From the NCBI RefSeq assembly GCF_002078505.1, contig NZ_LUAV01000011.1, forward strand, positions 114,078 to 178,077: DNA of 64,000 nucleotides, written 5' to 3'. The notes under the pieces are model-generated. The model worked only from the letters and a program-made list of their open reading frames with translations, made no database searches and was not told the origin of the DNA. This DNA is from Ensifer aridi (lineage in GTDB: Bacteria > Pseudomonadota > Alphaproteobacteria > Rhizobiales > Rhizobiaceae). The translations under genes and the position numbers were made by a program. Below, piece after piece: positions 52,308 through 63,603 of the stretch (position 1 is the first letter of the stretch; each line of letters opens with the position of its first letter).

Positions 52308-53015
52308 TCAGGGCTGGTCGGTCGCCCCATCATCCACGCTCAGCGCGTGAACCTCCCACTCGTTCCGAGGAATCTCCTTACCGACGGAGAATTCGAACGC
52401 GGCGACAGTCGTTGCATCAGGAGCGACCTCGCACCGGAAGCTGATGTTGTACCAGTTTCGCCTGCTTCGAAAGGCGCCGCCATCGACGCGAAGAACGTGC
52501 CCGGAAAGAACCGGGTCGGCCATCGCATAGGCCACCAGGAAGTCGGGTTGAAACGCGCCGTTCCAGCGATGCACCTGCTCCATCGCCTCAATGTTGCAAA
52601 GCTGGATAATGCGTTCGCCGGCGGCGAGTTGCCGCAATGCTTCACGGGCACCTTTGCTGCGAGGATCAGCCAATGTCTTCGCTGAAAACAACTCCGTCGC
52701 CCGGATCGGGGCCCCGGTTTCGGCGGGTGCCGGCCGTAGTGGCTCTGGCTCCCGCTCGGCTCCTTCCGTGTCCGGCTGCGTCGTCTGAGGGTTTACAGAT
52801 CCGTCACGCTCCTTGGGTGCAGCGGATGGGTTCATGGCGTTCTGCCGCTCGGGAAAGAGAAGCTCGACGGGTATGGCATCCTCTCGCGGCGTCGCCAACG
52901 GGCGCAAAAGCGGTAGGCGCAACAGCGAAATACCCACGATCACATGCAGGGTGAGCGCTGCAAGCAGGCCCCACCGGATTGTCTTGCCATATTGAGGATG
53001 CGCCGCTTTCGACAT
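52308..53015 (-). CDS. DUF930 family membrane-anchored protein
   Basis: A 235-residue protein with one N-terminal helix (about 15-37), a Pro/Glu-rich TonB-like linker (about 60-100) and a C-terminal DUF930 domain: ELFSAKTLADPRSKGAREAL, ERIIQLCNIEAMEQVHRW, and a beta-rich end. DUF930 proteins occur almost only in Rhizobiales and have no known function. Periplasmic C-terminus inferred from the anchor. Confidence 0.8.
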   Translation of the reverse strand: MSKAAHPQYGKTIRWGLLAALTLHVIVGISLLRLPLLRPLATPREDAIPVELLFPERQNAMNPSAAPKERDGSVNPQTTQPDTEGAEREPEPLRPAPAETGAPIRATELFSAKTLADPRSKGAREALRQLAAGERIIQLCNIEAMEQVHRWNGAFQPDFLVAYAMADPVLSGHVLRVDGGAFRSRRNWYNISFRCEVAPDATTVAAFEFSVGKEIPRNEWEVHALSVDDGATDQP

Positions 53016-53221
53016 TGGTCAGGAAGTCGCTCGGATGCCCGCCCCATGCATGTCGCCCAATGAAATTCGTCACATCCGGCGCGCTTCGAGGTGTACCTGC
53101 ATGAGTTGCATAGGCGCGCATCCGCAACAAGCCCGAAGTTCATGACAAGCCGCTGTCCCCGAAACAGGCGGGGTCAAGACAAGCCAAGAGGTCGCATTCC
53201 CGGTGGAAATAACAAAGGTGC

Positions 53222-53240
53222 GGCCGGATCAGATCCGGCC
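53222..53240. terminator. Hairpin downstream of 32-aa gene
   Basis: GGCCGGATC (53222-53230) and GATCCGGCC (53232-53240) form a perfect 9-base inverted repeat with one central base. It lies 30 bases after the stop of the microprotein gene at 53271-53369 on the minus strand. No T-run, so the terminator call is tentative. Confidence 0.45.
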
Positions 53241-53270
53241 AGAAGAATTAGGGCCGAAAAGCCTCGCCCG

Positions 53271-53369
53271 TCAGGCTTCACCCTCGAAATAGCTGCATGC
53301 CAGCAGGAAACAGATCGCAGCGAGAATTAGAAAATCGAAGAGAGCGAAGTGCTGCAGAATAGTCGTCAT
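53271..53369 (-). CDS. 32-residue membrane microprotein
   Basis: The frame reads MTTILQHFALFDFLILAAIC then FLLACSYFEGEA and a TGA, one membrane helix of about 20 residues with a short acidic tail. A very strong ribosome site (GGAGGAGG) lies about 5 bases before the ATG. The near-perfect initiation site, lone helix and following hairpin argue for a genuine membrane microprotein. Partner unknown. Confidence 0.6.
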   Translation of the reverse strand: MTTILQHFALFDFLILAAICFLLACSYFEGEA

Positions 53370-53602
53370 AGCGCCTCCTCCTCACAACAGCATATCAGAG
53401 CATGAAATCACCTTTGCATAAAGAAAATTCAGAGAATAAGCGCGAAAAACAAAACCTTACTTGCCGTACTTACCGCAATGCGGGAGAAAATACTGCAGCG
53501 CACAAAAAAGAGACCATGAATATCCCGGGCCTTGTCGGATGCAAATTGTCGGGAAACAGCAGTGATCAACAGGTCTTGCCGTGCAGCATCCCGGAGCGGT
53601 TC

Positions 53603-53902
53603 TCAGCCCGGCTGAACGGATTTCACGCTGCCGCTGCTATCGACGATGCAAGTGAACTTGCGCCCGCCGGCATCGAGATCGATGCTGTAATTTGTCGCAT
53701 CGAGCTGCCGTGAACCGGTCGGCAGGACCCTGGCGCCTCCGGCCTGGGCGACCACGGCATTGGCGCACATGAGCTGCAGGTCTGCCGGTACCGTCTGCGG
53801 GCTAGTTGGGGCCGCGTTCTGGGGCTCCGGCGCCGATTGGCAGCCGCCGAGAAACAAGGCCAGTGCGCAGGATAGAATTGGACGCCTTCCCAACTTGCTC
53901 AC
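53603..53902 (-). CDS. Small lipoprotein
   Basis: From a GTG at 53902 the protein opens with a lipoprotein signal (SKLGRRPILSCALALFLGGC, Cys21) and a mature part of about 78 residues with one more Cys pair (MCANAVV; FTCIVDS). A TTG two codons earlier is an alternative start; GAGG lies upstream of both. Similar short rhizobial lipoproteins lack a known role. Outer- or inner-membrane anchoring is inferred. Confidence 0.6.
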   Translation of the reverse strand: MSKLGRRPILSCALALFLGGCQSAPEPQNAAPTSPQTVPADLQLMCANAVVAQAGGARVLPTGSRQLDATNYSIDLDAGGRKFTCIVDSSGSVKSVQPG

Positions 53903-54016
53903 CGACAAAACCTCACCCTCCAATGTAGCCGTTTTCGCCCCGCATCTTCGCACATGCACCTGACGGCCCGCCATCCGCCCCTCACGCGCAGGTTTGCGCG
54001 CTTGCGGACCCGAAAG

Positions 54017-54949
54017 TCAACTGCTGGCGCTGCCGCGGGCAATCCATCGTATCGCCGCTGCGATCGCGATACCGAAGAGAGGCCAGATCGCCCAGAACGT
54101 CCCCTCCCACGACAGGAGATTGACCGCGATGACGGTCAAGCCGGCGGTCCCCAGCAAGGCAAGCACACGGTCGACAGCCCTCGTCTTGCGGATCCAAAGC
54201 AGTGCCGCTGTCAGGGCGAAGGCCAGCAGCGGCCAACGGGCCCAGAACACGCCCTCCCATGAGAGAAGGTTTATGACGACGATCCCCGCCGCGATGACCC
54301 CGAGCACGCCGAAGACGCGGTGGTCTGCTCGTTCGGAAGGCTCGTCGGATGCCGGAGCGCGATCGGCGGAAGCGCCCCGCCGGCCCCAATCGCTGATGCG
54401 CTCCGTCGGCGGGGCTTGATCCTCGGCCGTGCCGATCCGGACCGCATAGCCTTGCACCCCGCCTTCGATGTTCTTCACCTCGAGCCGACCGAGGAACTCG
54501 AAGCCAACGGCCACCTTGTTGCGGACCTGGTCGTAGACCGTGCTCGATATCACGATGCCGCCAGCGGGCGCCGAAGCCTGCAGGCGCGCCGCGATGTTGA
54601 CGCCGTCGCCGTAGATGTCGTTGCCTTCCGCTATGACGTCACCCAAGTTGATGCCGATGCGGAAAAGCATCCGCGCATCGCTCTGCCGCTCGGCATTCAG
54701 GCCCGCCAATTCGGTCTGAACGTCGATCGCAGCGCGCACCGCCTCGACCACGCTTGGAAACTCGGCAATCAGCCCGTCGCCCCAGGTATTGACCACGCGG
54801 CCCTCATGGGCCTCGATCAGACGCGCCATCGCATCCCGATAGCGCTTCAAGGTTGCAAGCGTCCCCTCCTCGTCCGCCCCCATCAGGCGCGAATAGTCCT
54901 GGACATCGGCACAGAAAATGGTCGTCAGCTTGCGATGCGTGTCTGTCAT
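54017..54949 (-). CDS. Class III adenylate/guanylate cyclase with 2TM tail
   Basis: A 310-residue cyclase. Residues 1-165 are the catalytic domain: RKLTTIFCADVQDYSRLMGA with the metal Asp, VVNTWGDGLIAEF with the second metal Asp, and INLGDVIAEGNDIYGDGVN. After a linker come four helices arranged as two repeats around VVINLLSWEGVFWARWPLL and VIAVNLLSWEGTFWAIWPLF, the 2TM-domain pattern. So the cyclase is tethered to the inner membrane by its C-terminus. Makes cAMP presumably; signal unknown. Confidence 0.88.
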   Translation of the reverse strand: MTDTHRKLTTIFCADVQDYSRLMGADEEGTLATLKRYRDAMARLIEAHEGRVVNTWGDGLIAEFPSVVEAVRAAIDVQTELAGLNAERQSDARMLFRIGINLGDVIAEGNDIYGDGVNIAARLQASAPAGGIVISSTVYDQVRNKVAVGFEFLGRLEVKNIEGGVQGYAVRIGTAEDQAPPTERISDWGRRGASADRAPASDEPSERADHRVFGVLGVIAAGIVVINLLSWEGVFWARWPLLAFALTAALLWIRKTRAVDRVLALLGTAGLTVIAVNLLSWEGTFWAIWPLFGIAIAAAIRWIARGSASS

Positions 54950-55150
54950 CGCGTTTCGTCCTCGTGCGGCAATGTCATTTCGTCGATCGTATCCGCTTTT
55001 CGCCCAGCATACAGAGTGGTAGCTGTTACGGCGAGCCCGCAAACGGGCGAGCCGAGACATGCCACGCGCTCACCCGTGCCGATGCAGGCGCATGGTCCTC
55101 GATGATCTCGCCTGCTGCGTTGATGGCGAGCGTCTCACAAAAGGATCGCC

Positions 55151-55759
55151 ATGACCGCAACCGATGACAGCACCGTCCGCTTCTACCGGGACAATGCCGC
55201 AGCCTACGCGAGCCGCGCGCGCAAGCTGCCGAGGGAACGGCTCGAAAACTTCCTTGCCAGGCTGAGGCCCGGCGCCTCGGTTCTGGAGCTCGGCGGCGGC
55301 GGCGGACAGGATAGCGCCTACATGATCGCCCGGGGCTTCGAGGTGACGTCGACGGACGCCTCGCCGGAACTGGCGGCCGAGGCCGAGCGCCTGCTCAATC
55401 GAAAGGTCGCAATTGTCCGGTTCGAAGAGCTGTCCTGGCACGAAGCATTCGACGGCATCTGGGCGGAGGCGTGCCTGCTGCATGTGCCGCGGGCTGACCT
55501 CGCGCAAGTGCTCGCCCGCGTTCTTCGTGCACTCAAGGGCGGCGGCCTTCTTCAGGCCAGTTTCAAGGCCGGAACGGGAGAGGGTCGGGACGATCTCGGC
55601 CGCTACTACAACTATCCGTCTCGCGAGTGGCTCATGCAGCGCTTCGAAGAGACGGGTTGGGCAGAGGTCGAAATAGCGCAAGTGGACGGTGGGGGGTACG
55701 ACGGCAAGCCGACCCGCTGGCTGCATGTGTCGGCCGCAAAGCCAGTGCGCGGGGAATGA
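55151..55759 (+). CDS. Class I SAM methyltransferase
   Basis: A 202-residue methyltransferase: motif I LELGGGGGQDSAYMIARG, TSTDASPELAAEAERLL and the HVPRADLAQVLARVLRALKG helix-strand. Opening FYRDNAAAYASRARKL is common in small UbiE/TehB-like enzymes. AAGGATCGCC upstream of the ATG serves as ribosome site. Substrate unknown. Followed by the aldo/keto reductase on the same strand. Confidence 0.85.
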   Translation: MTATDDSTVRFYRDNAAAYASRARKLPRERLENFLARLRPGASVLELGGGGGQDSAYMIARGFEVTSTDASPELAAEAERLLNRKVAIVRFEELSWHEAFDGIWAEACLLHVPRADLAQVLARVLRALKGGGLLQASFKAGTGEGRDDLGRYYNYPSREWLMQRFEETGWAEVEIAQVDGGGYDGKPTRWLHVSAAKPVRGE

Positions 55760-55864
55760 CGTAAAGCAACCCGCTGCGCCTCAACCCCGTTGACTGCTTG
55801 CGGTTGGAGCCTAGGTAACCGGCATCCCATCACCGGCCCACTGTCCAACATCTGCGAGGAACCC

Positions 55865-56836
55865 ATGCATTACAGAACTCTCGGCCGCACCGGCCTTCGC
55901 ATCTCCGAAATCGGCTACGGCGCCTGGGGTATCGGCAATAGCGGCTGGCGCGGCGCGAGCGACGAGGAGTCCGCCCGCGCGCTTAACCGGGCGATCGACC
56001 TGGGACTGAACTTCATTGATACGGCGCTTGGCTACGGGGAAGGCCACAGCGAAAGGCTGATCGGAAAATTGCTGCGCGAGCGCTCCGAGACGATCCATGT
56101 TGCGACCAAGATTCCGCCCAAGAACCGGCAATGGCCCGCTCGCCCGGGTACTCCGGTCGAAGATGGCTTTCCCGCCGAGCACATCATCGCCTGCACCGAG
56201 ACAAGCCTGCGCAACCTCGGCGTCGAGGCGATCGAGGTGCAGCAATTTCACGTCTGGTCGGACGAATGGGTCGGGCGTGGCGATTGGCTCCAGGCGGTCG
56301 AGCGGCTGAAACGCGACGGCAAGATTCGCTTCTTCGGCGTGTCGATCAATGATTACGAGCCGGACAATGCGCTGAAGCTGATCGAAAGCGGCGTGGTCGA
56401 CAGCGTGCAAGTGATCTACAACGTCTTCGAACAAACTCCTGAAGAGCGCCTGTTCCCCGCCTGCGCGCGCCACAATGTCGGCGTGATCGTCCGCGTGGCT
56501 CTCGATGAAGGCGGCCTCACCGGACAGATCCGCGCCGACACCGTCTTTCCCGAAGGTGACTTCCGGCAGAACTACTTCCGCGGCGAACGGAAGCGGGAGG
56601 TCGAAGAACGCGCGCGGAAAATCATCGAGGATCTGGCGATCGCTCCCGACGCGCTCGCGGAAACGGCGCTTCGTTTCGTCCTCAGCCACCCCGCCGTCTC
56701 GACGGTGATCCCCGGCATGCGCTCGGTCCGTAATGTCGAGCGCAACTGCGCGATCGGCGACGGACACGGGTTGCCCCAAGAACATCGCGAGAAGCTGCGG
56801 GCGCATCGCTGGCCGCGCAACTTCTACCGCGACTGA
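55865..56836 (+). CDS. Aldo/keto reductase
   Basis: A 323-residue AKR: Asp and Tyr in [15 protein letters not shown], Lys in VATKIPPKN, His in [12 protein letters not shown]-terminal [16 protein letters not shown] is the cofactor-phosphate site. It belongs to a different AKR branch than the one at 47585. GAGG lies 6 bases before 55865. About 100 bases after the methyltransferase; an operon is possible. Confidence 0.88.
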   Translation: MHYRTLGRTGLRISEIGYGAWGIGNSGWRGASDEESARALNRAIDLGLNFIDTALGYGEGHSERLIGKLLRERSETIHVATKIPPKNRQWPARPGTPVEDGFPAEHIIACTETSLRNLGVEAIEVQQFHVWSDEWVGRGDWLQAVERLKRDGKIRFFGVSINDYEPDNALKLIESGVVDSVQVIYNVFEQTPEERLFPACARHNVGVIVRVALDEGGLTGQIRADTVFPEGDFRQNYFRGERKREVEERARKIIEDLAIAPDALAETALRFVLSHPAVSTVIPGMRSVRNVERNCAIGDGHGLPQEHREKLRAHRWPRNFYRD

Positions 56837-56917
56837 TTGGCTCCTCGACGGAACTGAAGCGCCCGTTGGTGGTTTGGCCCCGTGTATCGCTTGAAGCGAT
56901 GATACTGGAGGTTACAG

Positions 56918-57172
56918 ATGTTGAAGAAAATGCTGGCTGCAGCCGCGATATCCGCGGTTTGCGTATCTACTGCCTTCGCACAGGCCGATATAGTTTGCGA
57001 CCAGTCGGGCATGACGAAGCTCGAAACCGACGTGGGCCAGATCACCGACTCGGGAAAGAAGGAAATGGCACAGAAAGAGCTCGCCATGGCCAAGGAAGCA
57101 CTGGCTGCGAATGACCAGGAAAAGTGTAAGACACACATGGAAAATGCCATGAAGGGCAAGGATCCGATGTAA
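56918..57172 (+). CDS. Small secreted helical protein
   Basis: An 84-residue protein with a signal peptide (MLKKMLAAAAISAVCVSTAF, cleavage after FAQA) and a short helical mature part (KKEMAQKELAMAKEALAAND) with two cysteines (IVCDQ, EKCKTH). GGAGG lies 6 bases before the ATG. Periplasmic, function unknown; similar small proteins are common in Rhizobiales. Confidence 0.75.
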   Translation: MLKKMLAAAAISAVCVSTAFAQADIVCDQSGMTKLETDVGQITDSGKKEMAQKELAMAKEALAANDQEKCKTHMENAMKGKDPM

Positions 57173-57239
57173 TGCGCCTTGGCGCCGGCTTGGCTCGTTG
57201 TCCCGCGCTACCGGGCGCCTCCCTTCAGCACAAATGAGA

Positions 57240-57263
57240 AAGCCGGAGCGTGAGCCCCGGCTT
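57240..57263 (-). terminator. ilvC terminator hairpin
   Basis: AAGCCGG (57240-57246) and CCGGCTT (57257-57263) form a stem; on the minus strand the hairpin is followed by TTTCTC. It lies 26 bases after the ilvC stop. Confidence 0.6.
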
Positions 57264-57288
57264 CCTTTCTATTCTCCGTCGACTGGCC

Positions 57289-58470
<1,182 letters not shown>

Positions 58471-59118
58471 TTACCCTTTCGTGCCATAGAGCGTGAGGAA
58501 GGCATCGACCGCGCTCTCCGCCCTGCGGCTGAAATCCTTCTTCATGTCCCCCAGCGCCTCACCGAGCAGCAAGCGCAAGTGCCAGTCGGAGACGACGAGA
58601 CCATAGAGCGCACCATAGGCCTCCTCCGCATCGGTGAAGGCGAGAAGCCCCGCCTTGCGGCCGGCTTCAAGCAGCGCCCCCGCCCGGCGGCCGATCTGCC
58701 GGCGCCCGCGCTCCTGCAACAGATGGCCGAGCTTCGAGCCCTCGCGGCTCGCCTGGCCGATCGCCAGCCGGTTGAGCGCGAGCGAGACGTCACCCGCCAG
58801 CACCTCCAGGAGGTCCTTGGCAAAGGCGACAAGATGCGCCCTGAGGCTGGCTGCGTCCAGCGTCTCGGGCGAAACCTCGAGTGTTCTGACCTTGCTCGCC
58901 TGAAAGGCGATCATTGCCGAAAGCAGCCCGTCGCGATCGCCGAACCATTTGTAGAGGCTCTCCTTGGAGCAATTGGCGGCGCGCGCGACCCCGGCGGTCG
59001 TCAGCGCCTTCTCGCCGCCGTCGACGAGCAGGCGCAACGCCTGTTCGAGCACGACCGCCTGACGCTCCGTCAGACCGCTCTCGCCCCCCGTCTCCTTTAT
59101 CGCTCCAATGCCTCGCAC
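58471..59118 (-). CDS. TetR family regulator
   Basis: A 215-residue regulator: HTH VLEQALRLLVDGGEKALTTA then VARAANCSKESLYKWFGDRD, and a helical C-terminal ligand domain. A perfect palindrome lies 18 bases upstream of its start, in the region shared with the divergent macA-macB efflux genes, so it probably represses both. Ligand may be an efflux substrate. Confidence 0.9.
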   Translation of the reverse strand: MRGIGAIKETGGESGLTERQAVVLEQALRLLVDGGEKALTTAGVARAANCSKESLYKWFGDRDGLLSAMIAFQASKVRTLEVSPETLDAASLRAHLVAFAKDLLEVLAGDVSLALNRLAIGQASREGSKLGHLLQERGRRQIGRRAGALLEAGRKAGLLAFTDAEEAYGALYGLVVSDWHLRLLLGEALGDMKKDFSRRAESAVDAFLTLYGTKG

Positions 59119-59136
59119 TTCGCCGCCGCTCCAGCA

Positions 59137-59150
59137 GTACCGTACGGTAC
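59137..59150. promoter_or_regulatory. TetR operator palindrome
   Basis: GTACCGTACGGTAC is a perfect 14-base palindrome, embedded in an overlapping ACCGTACGGT repeat, 19-32 bases upstream of tetR. CCGTACGG-type sites are typical TetR/BetI-like operators. Confidence 0.65.
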
Positions 59151-59480
59151 GGTTCGTATTCTTCTAGTGCGGCGACAAAACTGCGTCAAGGCGTTTCTGG
59201 GAGGGAGAAGATTTTCGCAAAAGGGTGACGCGACAAATTCACACGAAGTGGCGCGGACGCCCTCTTGCGCCGGACCCAAGGTCATACCTTAGAAAGGGTT
59301 CGCGAAGGAGACGAATTTCGGCGGCATCTATCTGCGGCCGCTTCTGTAAGGGCCTCCGCTAAACCGCTGGCGCAAATGCCTATTCGCCCGCGTTATTTCC
59401 GCCTAGGCCAGGCCTGCCCTACATTACGAAAATATAATGATCTCAATGCTTTTCGCTGCCTGCGTTCATCTATATTCTTG
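59151..59480. other. Divergent tetR-macA space
   Basis: About 330 bases holding the promoters of tetR and macA. An in-frame upstream extension of macA to 59265 exists but is Arg-rich and lacks the family character. I see no other gene. Confidence 0.5.
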
Positions 59481-60782
59481 ATGAGCGACGCCGACCGAGG
59501 CAAACAGGCTGATATACCCATGAGAAAGCTGGCCAAGAGGGAAGACGCGACGGCACGCGATGCGGCGCCCAATGTAACCATCATTCCGGCCTCCGCCCCA
59601 CCGTTCCGTCACAAGCGCCGGTCGCGCCTCTGGATCGCCGCGCCGGCTCTCATCGCCGCCCTCGGCGCGAGCTATTATGCTTGGAGCCGGTACGACTCGC
59701 AGCCGGCCGCCACGATGATCACCCAGGCGGTCACGCGCGGAGATATCGAGGACAGCGTCACCGCAGTCGGCACTCTCGACGCGATCAAATCGGTTGATGT
59801 CGGCGCGCAGGTGTCCGGTCAGTTGAAGTCGCTGCATGTCGAGATCGGCGAAAAGGTCGAGGTGAACCAGCTCATCGCCGAGATCGATCCTGCTTCGATC
59901 GAGAACAGGATCGAGATAGACCAGGCGGAACTCGCCTATCTCGAGGCGCAACTCGTCTCCAAGAAGGCCCAGCTCGTGCTGAAGGCGGCCAATATCGAAC
60001 GCCAGCGCAGCCTGGTCGCGACCAACAGCGTCTCGCAATCGACCCTCGATCAGGCGGTCGCCGACCACACGGCGGCCCAGGCGGACGTTCATGCGATTGA
60101 GGCGCAGATCCGTAAGCAGAAGGCGACGCTCGCGGGCGACAAGGTCGCCCTCGGCTATACGAAGATCTATGCACCGATGGCGGGCACGATCGTGGCGAAT
60201 CCCGCCAAGGAAGGCCAGACGCTCAACGCCAACCAAACGGCGCCGACGATCGTCACCATTGCCGATCTTTCGACGATGACGGTGAAGGCCCAGGTCTCCG
60301 AAGCCGATGTCGGCAAGCTGAAGATCGGCATGGACGCCTATTTCACCCTACTTGGCCAGCCGGGAAAGCGCTTCCCCGGCAAGCTGCGGCAGATCGAGCC
60401 TATGCCGGACACGGAGAACAACGTCATCCTCTACTACGCGCTCTTCGATGTGCCCAACCCGAAGGGCGAGCTCATGATGTCGATGAGCGCGCAGGCCTTC
60501 TTCGTCGAGGCCACCGCCAAAGACGCGCTCGTCGTGCCAAACGCAGCGGTCCGCATGAATGGCGGGTCTGTTGACAAGCCGACACTGGCGCACGTGACGG
60601 TCGTCACCCCCTCGGGCGCCACCGAGACACGCGACGTTGAAGTCGGCATTCGCAATCGCGTCAGTGCCGAGATCATCAGCGGGCTCAAGGAAGGCGAGAA
60701 GGTGGTCGTCGACACGGCATCCTCCGCGAACGCTCGGAACACGAGCTTGCGGCGCGGCATGCGCATGCTGCGGCTGTTTTGA
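59481..60782 (+). CDS. macA: MacA-like periplasmic adaptor
   Basis: A 433-residue membrane fusion protein of a tripartite efflux pump. One N-terminal helix ([20 protein letters not shown]) anchors it; then lipoyl ([20 protein letters not shown]), alpha-hairpin (about 120-190, coiled coil), beta-barrel and membrane-proximal domains. The start could also be at 59520 (MRKLAKRED). Its stop overlaps the macB region, so the two are coupled. Links MacB to an outer-membrane TolC-like protein encoded elsewhere. Confidence 0.9.
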   Translation: MSDADRGKQADIPMRKLAKREDATARDAAPNVTIIPASAPPFRHKRRSRLWIAAPALIAALGASYYAWSRYDSQPAATMITQAVTRGDIEDSVTAVGTLDAIKSVDVGAQVSGQLKSLHVEIGEKVEVNQLIAEIDPASIENRIEIDQAELAYLEAQLVSKKAQLVLKAANIERQRSLVATNSVSQSTLDQAVADHTAAQADVHAIEAQIRKQKATLAGDKVALGYTKIYAPMAGTIVANPAKEGQTLNANQTAPTIVTIADLSTMTVKAQVSEADVGKLKIGMDAYFTLLGQPGKRFPGKLRQIEPMPDTENNVILYYALFDVPNPKGELMMSMSAQAFFVEATAKDALVVPNAAVRMNGGSVDKPTLAHVTVVTPSGATETRDVEVGIRNRVSAEIISGLKEGEKVVVDTASSANARNTSLRRGMRMLRLF

Positions 60783-60790
60783 GCGCGGCC

Positions 60791-62734
60791 ATGGCACCCC
60801 TTATCTCCCTCAAGGACGTCAGCAAGACCTATTTCAACGGCGATCTCGCCGTCGAGGTCCTGCACAACATCTCGTTCGATATAGAGGCCGGCGAGTTCGT
60901 CGCCATCATGGGCCGGTCCGGATCGGGCAAGTCCACGCTGATGAACATTCTCGGCTGCCTCGATCAGCCGACCTCGGGCGACTACCTAGTTGACGGCGAA
61001 AAGGTCTCCGGTTTCGATGGCGACGAGCTCGCGGCGCTCCGCCGCCGCACCTTCGGCTTCGTTTTCCAGGCGTACAATCTGATCCCGACCGCGAGCGCGC
61101 AGGAGAACGTCGAAATGCCGGCGGTCTATGCCGGGGTGTCCGCACAGGAACGGCACGAGCGCGCGCAGGCGCTTTTGGAATCCCTGAATCTCGGTGACCG
61201 GCTCGACCACCGGCCGAGCCAGCTTTCGGGCGGCCAGCAGCAGCGTGTCTCGATCGCCCGCGCCCTGATGAACGGTGGGCGCGTCATCCTCGCCGACGAA
61301 CCGACCGGCGCGCTCGACAGCCAGAGCGGCGCGGAGGTGATGGCGCTGCTCCGCAAGATGAACGAGAGTGGTCACACGGTCATCGTTATCACCCACGCGC
61401 GCGAGGTCGCAGAACAGGCCGACCGGCTGATCGAGTTTCGCGACGGCCGCATCATTGCAGACCGCACTATGAATAGGCGGAGCAACCCGGACGCGGCGAT
61501 AGGCCTTGCCCAGCGCACGCGCGCGGGCTTTGCGGCGATCGCGGATGTCTCGGAAGCGGTCAAGATGGCGGTGCGGGCGTTGCACGCCAATCTCTTCCGC
61601 ACGATCCTGACGCTGCTCGGCATCGTCATCGGCGTCGGCTCGGTGGTCGCCATGTTGGCGATCGGCACCGGTGCGCAGAATTCCGTGCTCAGCCTCATTT
61701 CCTCGATGGGATCCGATCTGCTGCTGGTGCGCCCGAGCATGGCCAATTTCCGCGGCAGCGCCGGCGGAAGCAATGTCACCCTCGTGCCCGCCGATGCCGA
61801 TGCCATTCTCGAATTGCCGAATGTCGCCTTCGCCGTGCCGGAAATGACGACGACGGTGACGCTCCGACGCGGCAACATCGATTATCAGACGACGGCCAAC
61901 GGCACGGCACCGCAATTCACCGAGGCGAAATCCTGGAGCATCGGCCGCGGCGAGTTCATTACCCGCAGCGACATGGCGGGCTACGCGCCAGTCGCCGTCC
62001 TTGGGCAGACCGTCGTCAAAACCCTGTTTCCGGACGGTTCCGATCCGATCGGCCAATATGTGCTCGTCAACAAGATCCCCTTCCAGGTGATCGGGGTGAT
62101 GAACGAAAAGGGCGCGAGCGCCGGCGGCAACGATCAGGACGACGTGGTGTTCGTGCCGCTCACGACAGGCAGCATGCGAATCTTCGGTCAGCGCAACATC
62201 CGCACCATCACCATCAAGGTCGAAGACGCCTCGGCGATCGATTTGACGCAGGAGCGTATCCAGGCCCTGCTCAACGAGCGCCACAAGAGGGAGGATACCC
62301 AGATCACCAACATGTCGTCGGTACGCGAGGCCTTCACCGAGACATCGAACACCTTGAAACTCTTCCTCGGCTCTGTCGCGGCGATTTCGCTGCTGGTCGG
62401 CGGCATCGGCGTCATGAACATCATGCTCGTCAGCGTCAGCGAGCGCACGCGCGAGATCGGCGTGCGCATGGCAACCGGCGCGCGCCAGCGCGACATCCTC
62501 GTGCAGTTCATCGTCGAGGCGCTGGTGGTTTCCGCGATCGGTGGAGCAATCGGTGTCACCGCTGGCCTCGCGACCGGTTACGTCGCCCAAGTCTTCGGCA
62601 TGCCGGTCAGTTTCACACCCGGGCCGGTGGTGCTCGCCTTCGCCTGCGCCTTCCTGACCGGCCTGCTTTTCGGCTACCTGCCGGCAAGAAACGCCTCACG
62701 CTTACAGCCGGCCGTGGCGTTGAGCGCCGACTGA
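60791..62734 (+). CDS. macB: MacB-like ABC exporter
   Basis: A 647-residue MacB: N-terminal ATPase with GRSGSGKST (41-49), LSGGQQQR (145-152) and [11 protein letters not shown] (166-176), one helix (about 265-290), a large periplasmic domain, and three C-terminal helices with [18 protein letters not shown]. MacB powers efflux of macrolides, toxins or siderophores by mechanotransmission through MacA. The start could be the TTG at 60779; ATG at 60791 matches the family N-terminus. Confidence 0.93.
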   Translation: MAPLISLKDVSKTYFNGDLAVEVLHNISFDIEAGEFVAIMGRSGSGKSTLMNILGCLDQPTSGDYLVDGEKVSGFDGDELAALRRRTFGFVFQAYNLIPTASAQENVEMPAVYAGVSAQERHERAQALLESLNLGDRLDHRPSQLSGGQQQRVSIARALMNGGRVILADEPTGALDSQSGAEVMALLRKMNESGHTVIVITHAREVAEQADRLIEFRDGRIIADRTMNRRSNPDAAIGLAQRTRAGFAAIADVSEAVKMAVRALHANLFRTILTLLGIVIGVGSVVAMLAIGTGAQNSVLSLISSMGSDLLLVRPSMANFRGSAGGSNVTLVPADADAILELPNVAFAVPEMTTTVTLRRGNIDYQTTANGTAPQFTEAKSWSIGRGEFITRSDMAGYAPVAVLGQTVVKTLFPDGSDPIGQYVLVNKIPFQVIGVMNEKGASAGGNDQDDVVFVPLTTGSMRIFGQRNIRTITIKVEDASAIDLTQERIQALLNERHKREDTQITNMSSVREAFTETSNTLKLFLGSVAAISLLVGGIGVMNIMLVSVSERTREIGVRMATGARQRDILVQFIVEALVVSAIGGAIGVTAGLATGYVAQVFGMPVSFTPGPVVLAFACAFLTGLLFGYLPARNASRLQPAVALSAD

Positions 62735-62844
62735 GTGGCCCCGAATAAGGTCTTCGGGCATTCGCTCACCCGTTCGAGCAGGAACGAATCGGATTAATTC
62801 AAATCGTATCGCGGCCGGCGCCTGACACGCGCCGGATCACAGGC

Positions 62845-63408
62845 TCAGATCTCTTGAGCGCCTTCGATCCGTTCCCATCGCCGACCGTTCGACTGCGACT
62901 GGCGTGCGAAGTAGTTATAGGGCGTACGCGACCAGTCGCGAATCGAATTGGTAAGATTGTCGAGCACGAGATCGCCCTCGCTGGTGCGCACGGTGAGCAC
63001 CGTATGACCGGCGCCGCGATAGCGAGCGACCGTCAGCAGCAATGCGGAGGCCGGCCAGCCGCGCTTCATGAGCTCTCGCTTCTTCAGGATCGCGAAGTCC
63101 TCGCAGTCGCCATAGGCGGTCGGTACGCGCCAGTCGTCATCCCTACCGACATTCGCCTGGTCGCTCCGCTCCCTGATCCGGGCATTCACGAAACTGTTGA
63201 CCTGCTTCAGTTCACTAGCCTTCGCCGGGAGAAGGGCCACTCTCCCCTTGCCGCCGGTGCTGCATAGCTTCGGTTCGCGCGCGCAGAAAGAAGCAAAGGC
63301 CGGGGGCGGAAAGGCCTTGCCGGCAGTCTTCATGGTTGTACCGGCATCAGCGGCGCTTGGGGCCGCAATGAGCAAAAGAAGAGCGCTACGCGCGATGAGG
63401 CGTTTCAT
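62845..63408 (-). CDS. BTLCP transglutaminase-like cysteine peptidase
   Basis: A 187-residue secreted protein (signal MKRLIARSALLLLIAAPSAA) of the bacterial transglutaminase-like cysteine proteinase family. Catalytic triad: Cys102 in AYGDCEDFAILKK, His135 in GAGHTVLTV, Asp150 in LVLDNL. Relatives of the LapG type release surface adhesins by proteolysis. No lapD or adhesin operon is adjacent, although the glycine-rich secreted protein at 63604 is next door on the opposite strand. Confidence 0.88.
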   Translation of the reverse strand: MKRLIARSALLLLIAAPSAADAGTTMKTAGKAFPPPAFASFCAREPKLCSTGGKGRVALLPAKASELKQVNSFVNARIRERSDQANVGRDDDWRVPTAYGDCEDFAILKKRELMKRGWPASALLLTVARYRGAGHTVLTVRTSEGDLVLDNLTNSIRDWSRTPYNYFARQSQSNGRRWERIEGAQEI

Positions 63409-63603
63409 GAAAGGTCTCCCACGGCGGGCTAAAGTCCCCGCGTCCGACGTAGAGGATAGCCATTATGGATTAATTAGCCGTTGATTAACTCGAAATAGGG
63501 CGATGTTGTGGCGAGGATACTAATAATTCGTAAATTGACCGCCGCCTTTTTAAAGAAGATTGTGGATTTATTTCTCAACAATTTATTGCGTTGGAGTAAA
63601 TAA

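Noticed and set aside
60986..62590. Minus-strand open frame of 534 codons
   Set aside because: Antisense to macB, which has complete ABC motifs; the product is His/Asp/Arg-rich without a domain.
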